64,000 bases of DNA from contig BSYQ01000003.1 of assembly GCA_030272585.1 (NCBI GenBank), positions 3,224,001-3,288,000 on the forward strand. Reading direction: 5' to 3'. The notes beneath the pieces are model-generated. The model made no database searches and was not told the DNA's origin. It worked only from the letters and a program-made list of their open reading frames with translations. The DNA comes from Bryopsis sp. KO-2023 (lineage: Eukaryota > Chlorophyta > Ulvophyceae > Bryopsidales > Bryopsidaceae). How positions within the stretch are numbered: position 1 is the first letter of the stretch; each line of letters starts with the position of its first letter. This document shows positions 10,577-22,785 of the stretch, piece after piece. The position numbers were made by a program, and so were the translations under genes.

Positions 10577-13129
10577 ATGGAGAGTTACTTGTCTTTCGGG
10601 CGAAACTCGCCAGACTCTGGCCAATCCAGCTCTCCAATCAAGGCAATCAGAGGACCACGCGACATAGTTAACCCACGGGGCGAAATGGTTTGCCCGCTCA
10701 CCGAATCCATGGCCTGGTCGTCTTCTTGGCACGCAGAGGTAACATGCGCTCTCAGTGGATGGGTTGGCTTGGTGGTGGAGCGTAATCGACGGTTTGGCGG
10801 AGTGCTTATCGACACCTTCTGTGACGTTTCGTGCAGAACGAGTTCGAAAAGATTCGCGTCGCTGTTAAGCGCACTGAAACGAAGCAACTGACGAAGGACA
10901 AAGAGGAAGCCGTGCGCTCTCTCCAGGAAGTGCAAGAAAAGCTTGAGGAGAAGGTAACCGTCGAAAAGCAGCGCATGGAATTCCTCTCTCTCTATTCTCT
11001 TTTTCCCCTGGGTTTGGAATGGAATGGACACCCCGTGGACTCTCTCTCCTTGCACATTTCCTAACCCGTGGAAATCTGGTCGCATTTCGTCCGTCGCTTC
11101 GTAACGGCCCCATCTTGCTTTGACTCGCAGACCTTGGAAACCGGGCGGCTGAGGGAAGTGAACTCGTTGGTCATCGATAGACTGAGGAAGTCGGCTGCTT
11201 TGAGGGAAGCAGCTCTGCGTAGTCTAGAAAAGAAACTGCGAGCGGAGTTTGATGCCGAGCTCGACGCCGAGCTGGCGGGGCTGAGAAGGGAACTGGCGTT
11301 GGAATACCGGGACGAGCTCGCCGACGAGATGGCGACCGTCGCGGAATGCAACCAGAAAGAAATGGCTGCAATGAGAAAGGCACTCCAACAATGTCGACAA
11401 CAAGCTGAGGTTGGTTGCTTTTGTGGATGCAATTTCCGAAGTAAAAATAAAAATATAGGGATATCTTCAGGATTACTTCAGGATTTTAGGATATCCCTAA
11501 GGATTGTATTTTCGATGGTTGTGGAAACTTTGGGGTTCGAATGCCGCCCTCTGACAGCATCACAACAGTGGTGTTAAATCAACGAAAGGAAAGAAATTTC
11601 AGATGAAGAGACTCAGAGGGACTGTTGAAATACGGTGCAGGGGTTGATGGCGGAGAAAAGGGAGTTGGAAAATAGTTTGAGGGCTTTACAGAAAGACGTC
11701 CCCAGCATTCGAGGGGACCAGGCTGTCTGCCTGATGTTGATTCCGGTAGATTCTAACAAGAAGCCGTACCAGCAGCAGGAACAACAAAAAAGGCAGCAGA
11801 GACGGTGCAGTGGAGCAATGCCGGAGTCCAATAGTAGCAGCATAGAGGAGGAGATCATCGGCCGAATGTGCGTGGAAGATGAAGAGGACGATATGTGCGA
11901 TGCGGTGGTGGGGTCATCGAACCCTGTGCCGGCCGAGATGGATTTCGATTTGATAGTGGATGAAGAGGAGGCAGCGGAGCACATGAAACAGAAGGAATTG
12001 GAGGCGGAACGTGAAGCTAAGAAAGCATTAGAGAAATCGAAGGGGCTTAACAAGGATGCCCCCGAATTTAAGGCACCGGATTATTTAACGCAAGAATTTC
12101 AGAGTCCGCTTCCGTCGGGAACTCAGTGGGCGGATGTGGCGTTTGATGCGGACGATGCCCGATGGTATGCTGAATCCGATGAGGATGAGGTCGCCACGAA
12201 CTGGGGTGGAGAGGCGGTGGAGGAGCCGGCCGGATTCGAAGATGGTTGGTGGTATCAGAAAGACCAGGGGTCTTTCAGGGAGTACAGGCATTTCCAAGGC
12301 TCCAGCTCAGGTGAGATTTTGCTCTGATTAAGCTACAGGATGGATTGTGGCCACAGATCTCATGGTCCTTTAATTTTTTGAAAATTTTCCTGTGCACATA
12401 TATATATGTAGATACGTTGCTATATTCATCTGAGGGAAATATTCCGTCTCATCAGGGAACGGGTCATTCTGAAAATCAGGATAATATTTTATCTAGGCAC
12501 CAGCTACTATAAATCCCTATTAAGAGGCCATTGAGCCTTCACATTGAAAATATAACTTCCAGGCAAAGAGGACACAGGTTGTTTTTCTTGAATTTTATTT
12601 ATTCATTTTTTTACCCTTGAAGCTTAGCAATTTTTCATGGCGTGAGGCGAGAGCCCTGACAAGCAAAATTAGACAAGATATCATGAAAAGTGCTTTTGGG
12701 CAGAAAAAAAAAGTGCCACTCCTTCTCTCCCCCCCCCCCCCCCCCAAAAAAAAACAACATCCACATTCCAACCAGTCATCTCTCGCATCTCTCGGAATGC
12801 ATCTTTTCGCTGAAATCTGGCGCTAAAAATCACCTCTCTCATGTGAAGGGAATTCGAAGAAAAAATCTCGAAAGCATTCGGACCGCTCTAGTTGGAAGAA
12901 AGATTCCGACTGGAGTGCCAAGAACTCGAGGGAGTTTGGAGCGGTTCAGAAAGTGTCCCCCGGAGTGTTGGTGGTGGAGAGGAAGCCTGCCACGAACTCT
13001 GGTTCTACCAACTCATCTTCTTCTTCCAGCAAGAAGAACCCACCAGAAGCTCCACAATGCAAACGATTCGTGGCAGGATATTGCCGATTTCAGACTCGTT
13101 GCTGGTTCAAACATGGTGCATCGAAGTGA
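10577..13129 (+). CDS. Coiled-coil protein with C-terminal CCCH zinc finger (507 aa)
   Basis: Six exons join exactly in phase: 10577-10738, 10837-10953, 11131-11409, 11641-12310, a 15-nt micro-exon 12563-12577, and 12849-13129. The N-terminus (MESYLSFGRNSPDSGQSS) is Ser-rich. Residues about 55-200 form a long heptad-rich coiled coil (EAVRSLQEVQEKLEEK, LRAEFDAELDAELAGLRREL). An acidic middle region follows (EEEIIGRM, DEEEAAEHMKQKELEAE) with a tryptophan-rich segment (FEDGWWYQKDQG). A basic/Ser linker leads to one finger with spacing C-x7-C-x5-C-x3-H (CKRFVAGYCRFQTRCWFKH). CCCH fingers usually bind RNA, so a role in RNA processing or decay is inferred. The coiled coil suggests self-association. 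No named orthologue is recognised. Its promoter lies opposite that of the aprataxin-like gene. Confidence 0.75.
12563..12577 (+). other. 15-nt micro-exon of the CCCH gene
   Basis: The sequence between a CCAG acceptor and a GTTGTT donor supplies exactly the bases needed to link the phase-1 end of the exon at 12310 to the exon starting at 12849. It encodes the equivalent of five residues (GKEDT with shared codon ends). Without it the flanking exons also join in phase, so it could be an optional exon. Confidence 0.4.
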
Positions 13130-16100
13130 GGAGAGAGTGAGAGAGAGAGTGAGAAACGGAAGGAAAAAAAAGTTTGAGAGAGTGAGTGTGGAGAAAAAAC
13201 CTTGATTTGGTTCAAGGCAGGGTTTATCATCCTGAGAGAGGGGAGAAAGGAAGGAAGAGTGAGAGAGAGTGATCTTTTTTTACACGGAAGGAAAAAAAAG
13301 AGTGAAAGAGAGGGGGAAAAAGAGTGAGAGAGAGAGAGTGTGGAAAAGGATCTCCGAATCCTTTTTTTTTCAACGAACATTATTGGTTGAAACAGAACCA
13401 ATGTCTTTAGTGGAGGAAATAATCGCTCGAAAAAAAGAGTGAAAAAAAAGAAAAGGAAACTATATGATCTGTAGTCTTGATTTAATTGCAAAAGACTTTA
13501 GAAAAACACAAGCAGGGGGGAGAAAAAGGAACCCCTGACGGATATATCACTGTGAAAAGTGAGGGAAAGTGCTAAAATACGGTAGTTGCTGGTTGGCTTA
13601 TTTTTTTTGATGAGGTTTTTTTTTCAAAAAAAAGAAAAAAAGAAAAAAAACACAATTCTATCGGGGTTTGGACTCTCCCTGCTGGATTAGAGACAGTGTG
13701 GGAGGGAATGATGAAACCCCAAGTACAATTAATCGTGAGAGGATATTTGTTTATTTGGGGTAGGTTACATTTTGCTAACCAAATTCTGAGGGGATTTAAT
13801 ATGAAAGGGTTTGTCAAAAAAAAAAAAAAGGAAACAATTATATGCAGGATTGGTTGTTCATATTTTGTTGAATTTTAGGTTTTGGGGGGGGGCACACGCT
13901 TTTGGGTTTTTGTTTTTTTTTTTCTTTTTAATTTCGGGGGTTTATCCCGAGGAAGTATCTTCAACCATCATAGTTTCCAAAAGGGATTTAAAAAAAAAAA
14001 GAAAAGAGTGAGAGCCTGAAAAGGCTATCCAAGTACTGTCTATGTTAAAAACATTTTCCCTGCCCCTCGGAAAATTGGGGAATGTTTTAGTTTTCCGAGT
14101 GAAGTTTTTTCGGGTGGGAAAATGGAAAAGAAAAAACGCAAAAATATGTACATACATATGTTGATATGTATATGTTTTGGAAGTCCTTTCAATTCAATTT
14201 GGTTTTATTGTCAATCAAATTCATGACTCGATTAAAAAAAGAAAAACAGAGACAGGGAAAAGAAACAGAAAAGCTTAGGATCAAGCGGAGGGGCGGGGAA
14301 AGAAAAAAAAAAGAATGAAAAACATTTTCTTTTTTGTCAAAGAAAGGAAAAGGAAAAAGATTATGATAGCTTTTCGGTGATTGTTTTTAGTCGAGTTGGG
14401 CCGATTGATTTGTTGGGGTTTTTACTGCTGAATCTGCTGCATAAAGTGAAAGTCCGGAAATACAGCTGTGTGGTTTTTGACCGGAGATATTTATTTTGGG
14501 ATATGCACACACACAGGATTGGATTTCTGTCAGACGCATACATTTGATGCACCGTCTACCAAGCTGGTGTTTTAGAAAGGAAAGGGGGTTTAAAAAAAAA
14601 AAAAAAAAAAACGTGGTGGGGAAAAAACCGAATAACAGTCTACAATGGTATTGAAATAGATGAATTTTTTTTTCCTTCCCCCTTTGTGATATCTTTCCTT
14701 TATTTGACATTAAATACACAAAACATCGAAAACATTTTGGGGTATATACATTTCCAATTGGAACTATGGACAAGCGAGGTATTTTTTCTTTTTTTTTTTG
14801 ATATCTTTTTCTTTAAATGAAAGGGGAAAAGGACGGGGGGTGGGAGAGGGAAATACAAAAGATTTAAAAAAACAAAAGAAAAAAATTGCACCGGACCTTC
14901 TTTGTGAACATTTTGGGGGAGGAAAAAAAGAAGGTCGGTGGTGTAGAAGGATAACTAGGGTTTGATGGGTTATGATTTTCGCTTTTTTTTTTTTTTTTCC
15001 TATGAAATACTTGTTAAAGAAAAAAAAATCCTGAGTTGCATTATTTCTCCTCTCTTGGTCAAAGGGCCAAAAAAAATGCTTATGGAATTCATGGCGCGAG
15101 CCGAAAAAAAAAAACAGGAAACCAGAAGAGGTGAAAAAGAAAGAGAAAAAAAAAAGACATTTGTTTTCAAAACACATTTGCACAATATTTGTCAGGATTT
15201 ATCGGGATGTGACCAGAAACACAAAAAAAGAAAAAGAAAAATCATTTACGGTGTGGGTCTGCGTGAGCCAATGACTTATCAATTTTACCATTTTTCGTGT
15301 TCTTTGTGTTTGCTTTTTTTTTTTTTGGTTTTTTTGTTTGGCATTAAACTCTTTTCGCGTTTTATCTTTTTTTGTTTTTTTTAATGGAATGCTGTCGCTC
15401 CTCTCGACAACTCCCGACCTTTGAACAGCTTTGGTTGAGAATTTTGTTCGCCGAGAGAGAGAGCGACTTTGAAAGGGAACCAAAAATGGAACAAAAAAAA
15501 TTACAAAAAAAAGACGGGGGGCAGAGAAAAAAACATCACTACCCCGTCACACAAAAAAAAGTGTGAGAAAAAATTCAGAGTGTCACAACATGACAAACGA
15601 GAGATTCGATGGCGAAAAGATTTGTTACAGTTTTTTTTTTTCCTACGATAGAGTGTGTTTTTTTTTTCCTTTACTGGAGAGAGAGAGAGAGAGAGAGTGA
15701 GTGAAAATGGGAGCTGTTTCGCAGCTTGCAATTGGGTTTATCCAGGGTTATTAATTGAAAGAAAGAAAGAAAGGGGAAAAAAAAGAAAAGAAGAAAAAAA
15801 AAGAAATGAAATATCATCTGTTGTTTTTGTCTTAGGCAGGTAGGATTTTGTTGAGGGGATGCCAGAAACCCCTATATTAGTTCAGGGGGGTGGGATTGGG
15901 TTGAAGAGAGATGAACCTTTTTCTTTTTTTTGGGGGGGAAGGGTCTGTTGGTCTGAACATTTGAGAAAGGAAAGGGAGGGGGGGGGGGTTGAAAAAAAAA
16001 GAAGAGCGTTTTTGAGGGCTTTTGAGGTCTTGCAATATCTACCAATGAAAAAAGAGTGGGGCTAACTTTAGGGGGGGGGGGAGGGGGGGGCGATGTGAGT

Positions 16101-17184
16101 CTGTGGAAATATGTTGTATATCTTATCTTTATTTTGGGTAGGGGGTCGATGAAAAGAATACATATATATATATATTTTCGCAGGGAGGGTTTTTTTTGGG
16201 GTGGGGAAAAGGGAGAAGAGTCTAGTGCGATAATAGGGGGGTGGGTTTTTTTTTTCTGTTTCGTTTTTTTTTCTTAATAGAAGGCGGCATTCGACAACTG
16301 GTCCGATGGGTGCAGTCAAATCTTGAGGGGATAAAAGAGTGGGCTGTAAATGGACAAGTACACTTGTAAAAAGCAGAATGCCCTAGTAGGTAGCTACATA
16401 ATTCATCGATGCCATGGTGGTCTCGATTCAGAATATCGGAATTGTACTGAGTGCTTGGTGCTTGGCACTTTGATCAAATCAGAAATCTGGTGGCAGCTCT
16501 CCTGTCAACAGTTTGTATGGGGTGGAGTGGGTGAAGACATTTCCAAAATACAAAAATATGCTTGGAAAAAATAATTCCGGTTCAAATTACCACCATGCTA
16601 TGAGAGTGGACAAAGACATAGGGAAAGAAGAGGCTGGGACTTCGTTTTCCTTGTTCCAACGAATTCAAAACCAAGGATGAAAACCATGAAGAAATGCGAC
16701 GAAGCTAACAATGTTCGACCTCAATAAAATTAAAATTCAAAAAATTCAAAATAATAAAAACTGCCACCCTAAGTTGGTTTCTTGTACTATTTTGGTCTCC
16801 AATTCGGAGGTCATTGAATTCAGAACCACAGCGCCAACCCCACGGCCGAAAACAAACAAACAAACAAACAAACATCAATTACATTCGAAAACGAATGCCA
16901 CTTGTGTGCAAAGAACGACCTTCCCCTGGATCGAGCAATTTTCCTGTTCAAATCGCTCAAATGAAATCGAAATCAGGCTGTTGAGACTGCATTACTCTCA
17001 TCATGAGAGTCTCATGCCATTGTGATGGGATATGAGTAGATAGGGTTAGATCATACAATTATAGTATTGGAAGGGACAAACATGGTTTGTGAATAAAAGA
17101 ACGGAGGTACTCTGAACCAATGTAAGCTGTTGTTTACTTTGTGGTTTAACACCATTCCCTTTTTTAGCTGGACGTGCATGCGGT
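13130..17184. other. Gene-free, purine-rich DNA
   Basis: About 4 kb lies between the CCCH gene and DcpS. From 13130 to 16250 the plus strand is strongly A+G rich: GAGA runs (13130-13340, 15670-15700), A runs, and G runs (15980, 16070-16090). Open frames are Lys/Arg/Phe repeats of these runs. From 16300 to 17000 composition is more ordinary but no gene is recognised, apart from a short AAACAAAC repeat near 16855. A 5'-UTR exon of DcpS may lie just upstream of 17185. Confidence 0.5.
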
Positions 17185-20100
17185 ATGACGGCTAGGCCAT
17201 CATCGTTCGAAGGATTTCGAGTAGCCAAAGTCGTCGGCGATAGACCTCAGGATAAACAGCTCGCGATTGTTGGGAGGTACCGAACATCCCACATCCCAAA
17301 CAGACTTTCATCGAAGTTCTCTGGCACACAGGCGAAGAACAAACTCTATGACTCTGTGTGGCGCTTGTAATTTTTCTTATAGTCGCTCTCCTTTGGTCTG
17401 CTTTGTTGTAACATGATGGATGGAAACCGGAAAAAACCCATGCCAAATTTTGAATTTTGATTCTAACAGCACTGTAAAAAAAAAAAGCTAAAAACAAATA
17501 ACTAAATAAAATAATAAATAAAAGCTGGGGCGACACATCGTTGGGTGTTTCTTGTCTCAAATGCGTTTGCTGAATCGGATTGTTTTCTGTCATCGAAATT
17601 CCATCGATGCAAAAAACAACAACGACAAAAAGGTTCGAAGGGTCGGACGAAGATGCAGTAGTTGTTGTCACACAGAAGCATCTGGCAAAAGATGATGCTG
17701 GGGAGCTATTGCGAGGCATTACCAAGCTGGACGCCCATTTTGAAAACGACATCTACTCAAAAGTAAGAGGAGGGGGGGGAGCAGGCCATTGATTCACGAA
17801 AAAATGACGAAAAAAAAAGGAAAATCTCCTGGTTTGATGTGACATGTCACGAAGATTCATTTTACCCATGGTGTTGGTGTTTGATCCTACTCATTGGGTG
17901 CTTGTTGGTAATGTTTTTTTGTTTTTTTTTAATGGGTGAAGAACACTTGTATCCGTCCTGCGATATGTCTGACTGTGTTTCAAACACAATACAAAGAGAA
18001 TGAGAATCCGCCTTTCAGACATTCCACACACGAGCCAAAACCGTCCCAAGTGTTGCAGTGTTGTGTTTGCTGTTCTTGTGTGTAAATGGAATAGTCACAC
18101 ATATTAGTCGCATCTTTGATTTGTTTGAGGATATGTTTATAAATGCTGCCCTTCTCAGGTCCCCTCACCTCCCCATATACGGCTGCAAGGCATGTATTTT
18201 CTTTGTTTTTTTCCAGCTTCCTTTTTTTTTACTTCTTGTTGTTTGCTTTACAGTATGATGCAGTTCCACCGTCGGATTTAGCCTCGCTGACGGTGGATCT
18301 GATTTACCCTGCAACAGAACAACATATCCAGAAGCACACGGATCAAGAATATGCCATGGTGAGTTGGGGAACTTGAAAATCGAACTTTCGATTCACAAAA
18401 ACTTCACTCAGATTTCTCAGCCCAGATAAAGTTGTGGTGATTCCCTCAGACCCCTGTTTTATTTCAACAGCGATGTTTTTTCCCCAACCTGCGACTGAAG
18501 CACCATATCCATCATAGACTGATTCCTTTCGAAAACTTATTGGGAAAAAACATGTTAGCCTTTTTTTTTTTTTGGGGGGGGGGGGGGGAGGGGGGGGAGG
18601 AAGAGGGTTTCTGAATTTGACCAGTTTTTCAGGTCGGTGTATATTTCGAATTACGTCAAAGATAAAAAACTGTCGCATGGATGGATATGAGTTTTTTTGA
18701 TCATATTTTTGTGGTCCCTTCTCTGTGAAGTCAACAGGTTCGAGAAACTCAGGCGGATTTTGAGAAGTGCACTTTGCCGTTCATCAATTCCTTTCCTGCC
18801 AGCAGAATGCAATGGGTGTACAATATTTTGGAAGGAAAGGTGGGGTTGGGAGGGGTGGAAAAAAAATGAAGGAAAAAGTGGATATATGTATATATATATA
18901 TATTGAGAAGAAAAAAAGGCAATGAGAAAAAGCTATATCCTGAGAGCCTTTCAGTTCTTTTTCAAAAAAGTGTTTTTTTTTGTTGCCAAACCATGGTGGT
19001 GGTGTTTTTGCATATCTTGTTCACTTTGGAAGGCTGCCCAGTCGTTTGCTGAATTAGAGTTATTGTCAGATGCTGCTTTTTTCTTGGCCAATTTGTGAGG
19101 AGCACATCGCTCGTTTTCCATAAGTACTCTGTTTCTGAAGCTGATATGTGTTGTTTTTTTGTACCTGTGATTTGTGATGGAAAAAAAAGTAAAAAATGTT
19201 TTTCCTCAGGCTGAGGTCGACCGCATTCTATTTGAAGACTCGGACCCTGATATCGGTTTCATGTTGATTCCAGACCTAAAATGGGTAAGTTTTTGTGGGA
19301 AAGCATTTTTAGTCATTCAAACTCCATTTAAAGTGCTTGTTTTAGCTTCTTCAACCAACGAGGTTATAGTGGATAAAATTGAAAGGAGTGACACCATCGC
19401 ATCCTGATAAAATTGCCCCCTCATCCCCCTCTTAAAGCCTGAGATAACAGATATTGGTTCCGTCCTTTCTCTTTTTCGGGTTGGTTTCTTTTCTTCTTTC
19501 GCAACTGAGGCTGTTTTCATTTACTTTTTTATTTTTATTTGCCGATTCAGGACCAGAAAAACCTGGAGGAACTTTACTGTGTTGCTATCTGCAAAAGGTG
19601 AGGGGTTTTCTCACCATCCAAGAAAACCCATCATGAGTTTTCGATTGTCGATCCTCCTTGGCATTTGATTTGTCGGCCACATGTTTTTCCCCCTCCTCAA
19701 AGAAAAAAAAAAGAAAAAAGCACCGAAAAATTAAAAACTAAAAATAAAAACTGAAAGCTCAAAGTTTTCCCAAGATCAAACTGTATATATATATATAGAT
19801 TGGTTGCTTGCTCCTGTCTAACATTGATGGAAAAAAAAATCGCAGACGCGACATAAGAAGCTTGAGGGATCTCAATGTTTCGCAGCTTCCCTTGCTGAAG
19901 CATATCAGGGACCAGGGCTGTGAGGTAAAAACTCCAAATTTTGTCAGATTATCAACAGCAACATTTTGATAAAGAGAAAATTTGAGAAGGTTTTTTTCGC
20001 ATGAGTGGAAAAAGGAAATTAGTACAAAAAAGAAACATGAGAAAGAATCGCATCCAGAAGGGTGGAACAGAGGGGGGGGTTCATTGATAGGCTCTTGGCC

Positions 20101-20839
20101 GTCTGAGTATTTTTGGCTGATTTTTTGGGATTTTTACCCCCACGTTTTTCCGAGGTGGTCTAGATTTCTTTTAGGGATGCTCAAGGAAATGCTTCTGGTT
20201 GACCTTTTTTCTTCCCCTTTATTTTTTTTTGTCATTCAAATCTGCCAGCTTTCCCTTGGTTCGATTGCTTTCTTTTGTTTTGCAGGCGATCGAATCCAAG
20301 TTTGGGGTTTCGCGGGACCAGCTGAGAATTTTTGTTCACTATCCTCCATCCTACTATCATTTCCACGTGCATTTTACACACGTCAAGTGTCAGGGCAATG
20401 GAGCGATGGTGGGAAAAGCGCATTTGCTGGAGGACATCTTGGGTAAAATGCGACATTCAAAATGCTTTTCAGCTTTTCACGACCCTCTTTTTGCTCTATT
20501 TCCATCAAACATCAATATATATCAAAGTGGCCTTCTCCATAGACCACAAGCAGCTCTTAGTCAGCTTTTTCCAATATTCTTTTTCTCGTGCTGATTGCAA
20601 AATTGGAGTGCTGCGTACCGCCTCCCGTCAAACCAAATCTTTTTGGTCCAGACCAAAAAAAAAATAGAATTAATTGGGCGTGGATTATTTTACCTGATTT
20701 TTTTTGTGTCTTTTTTCGTTGCTGGACAGAAAATATCGAGTTTGTCGATGGGGACTATTACAAAAAACGATCCCTTTTCTTTGTCTTGGGTAAAAACACG
20801 GATCATTGGCGTCGCTTTCAACAACAGCAGCCCAAGTAA
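17185..20839 (+). CDS. DCPS: Scavenger mRNA decapping enzyme DcpS
   Basis: Nine exons with matching phases (17185-17276, 17633-17762, 18254-18358, 18738-18839, 19210-19284, 19551-19597, 19846-19924, 20286-20442, 20730-20839) give 298 residues. The enzyme hydrolyses the residual m7GpppN cap left after 3'-5' mRNA decay. The N-terminal swapped domain is seen in FRVAKVVGDRPQDKQL and the DAVVVVTQKHLAKDD strand. Diagnostic segments follow in order: IYPATEQHIQKH, MQWVYNILEGK, FMLIPDLKW, the RDIRSLRDL helix, and the HIT motif HFHVHFTHV preceded by YPPSYY. The central His of the triad is the catalytic nucleophile in this family. The N-terminus is shorter than in the human protein (337 aa). The start chosen is the first ATG in frame; a lysine/acidic leader exon upstream cannot be excluded. 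Confidence 0.92.
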
Positions 20840-22210
20840 TATTGCTGGGACAGGTTAATGTGGAGACAGTGCTTGCACTTTCCCAAGTGAACAGGGAGGG
20901 AAAGTGCAGCGGCCTCATTAAACCAATGTCTTGTGCACCAACTCCACAATATCTGCATCTATCTGTCTGTGCATGTATGTTGTTGATCGTGTTGATGTAA
21001 TATTTGCACAGTTGGCATCAGAAAACCTGTGTTGGTTGGTTTGACCCTTTTGGGCTTTCTGACCGCTGGCCGGTCAGGGGTGGGTGTGGGGCGGTGTGAT
21101 GCGTTGTTATCAGCCGAACCTAAAGTGTGAGCAAACGGGAAGGAAGGAAAGCCAAGAAAACGTGTGGATAGAAAGCATCCATCAAAAGTAAACGAAAAGT
21201 ATAGGAACTCGGCAAACAAGGTACCAGACAGAATGCAGAGGTCTTGGGGTTTTTGACGCAAGTTACATGTGCAATCGGTTTTCATACGGGTCGTGGAAAA
21301 CAATTCTGACCGGGTCCGTAGAGCGGATCGTCGCGACTAGGATTACGATTCGGCGGGGGTACGAATCCTACTCTCCACATTTTCATTCTGACACAACAAA
21401 GAGCACCATCCCTGCCCTCAACCTGCCTCGGCTTCTGCAGTCTTTGAGAAAGCATAGATCGCCGCCAAGTCCCAGTGTTGGGAATTCTGCTGGTTACTTT
21501 CCTTTCTTGGGTAAAAGTCGTGGCGGCTGGAATTCCCAACACCACTTGTTGTTGTGGCGGCCGGGAGGTGAGTGTCAGGACACATGGAAAACACACTCTT
21601 GCCTGGCCATTTTTTTTGAAACACAAAGCACATGTATTTGGCGGATTTCCAAAAAGATGTGTTGATGCATGTCCGCACGTCCGTCATCCGGATTTCGATG
21701 TCAATTCACCGCCGCGTCGTACGACAGATTCCTGGAATCGTGTCACGTGTATACAGGCGCCTTGTTTTTCGTTGCGTGCCACACCTGCGAACACACCTTT
21801 CGAGCCTTTCTTTCGTTTTTTTCGAGCCGTTGTTTTTTAACACGTTTGTTTGTTTTCTTTAAATGAAAAACAAACAAACAAACAAACAATGCAAGCACTC
21901 CTCCTGTCCTTGAGCTTCCCAAACGCAGTTGCACAACCACCATCCTGCAGGCGAACCATGATTAACCGTCGGTCAGCGGAACGATGATGATGTTGCACGT
22001 TTGTAGCCTCATCATCCTCATGATCACCATCCAAAAATCGGGCTGGCACACCTGGCGCGCGCTTGCTTCGCTCGCGAGAGGGCTTTGGGCATTCCACGGA
22101 GTCGCGTCGGCCGTCTCCCTACATATTGCGCCCTGGAAGCGTCGTGTTCAGAAACGTTTGCGATCGTCTTCCCTCTTCGAAAGCAACAACTGCTGCTGCA
22201 TTCGTCAAGC
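20840..22210. other. Intergenic region with one copy of a dispersed repeat
   Basis: The stretch between DcpS and the glycine-rich gene holds the repeat copy at 21062-21445 and otherwise no recognised gene. An AAAC/TTTG repeat lies near 21840-21890. The last ~300 bases, GC-richer, are probably the promoter of the gene starting at 22211. Confidence 0.45.
21062..21445. repeat. Dispersed repeat, copy 1 (~385 bp)
   Basis: The sequence from ACCGCTGGCCGGTCAGG to CTTCTGCAGTCTTT recurs at 28266-28653 in the same orientation with only scattered substitutions and one 3-bp indel. It carries a tRNA-like part with a B-box-like string GGTACGAATCC at about 21358-21368, which suggests an RNA-polymerase-III-derived SINE. 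No target-site duplication is evident. Confidence 0.75.
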
Positions 22211-22785
22211 ATGGTCAAAACCGTGGCTGCTCTGCTCCTGCTCGGCCTCGTGCTCGCTGCCGCGCAAGCTTCCTTCGCAGGTGAGCCAGGCGTGGCACTT
22301 GGCACTCGCTGTGGCCGTCCGTGGCTGCGCCCTTGCCTTGGGCGTTTCTGTGTTTTTTGGTGGCTGAACGAAGCGCGCCTTGTGCGTGTGTTCCAGACGA
22401 GCGTCGTCTCCTCGCTGCAGGTGAAGATGGAGGACAATACGGAGGTGGGGGCGGAGGAGGAGGAAAATTCGGAGGTGGTGGAGGCGGCGGCGGAGGCGGG
22501 GGTGGGGGTGGGGGAGGACGACGAAAAAGTGGCGACAGAAAAAGTGGGTGCCTGAAAAGTGACGTCCACCGCGCCTTCCCCGCCAGATGGGCCTTCTTTT
22601 TAGGTGACTGATTTTGTTTTCGTTGTGCAGTGAGCCGCATGCTGCTGGCAAGAGGCGGCGGTGGAGGTGGAGGAGGAAAATTCGGAAGATTCGGAGGTGG
22701 GGGTGGAGGCGGCGGCGGCGGCGGTGGAGGTGGAGGAAAATTAGGAAAATTCGGAGGTGGCGGCGGTGGCGGCGGAGAAGACTGA
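22211..22785 (+). CDS. Secreted glycine-rich protein (123 aa)
   Basis: Three in-phase exons (22211-22280, 22397-22543, 22631-22785). The first exon is a textbook signal peptide: MVKT, then a Leu/Ala core (AALLLLGLVLAAAQASFA). The signal is followed by a short charged segment (DERRLLA). The mature part is two blocks of poly-glycine broken by KFG and KLGKFG units, separated by a basic patch (RRKSGDRKS) and a second hydrophobic start (SRMLLARGG), and it ends GGED. Glycine-rich secreted proteins occur in cell walls and extracellular matrices and as antimicrobial or adhesive peptides; which applies here cannot be decided. Poly-Arg, poly-His and poly-Pro frames over the same bases on either strand are shadows of the glycine codons. 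Confidence 0.75.
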
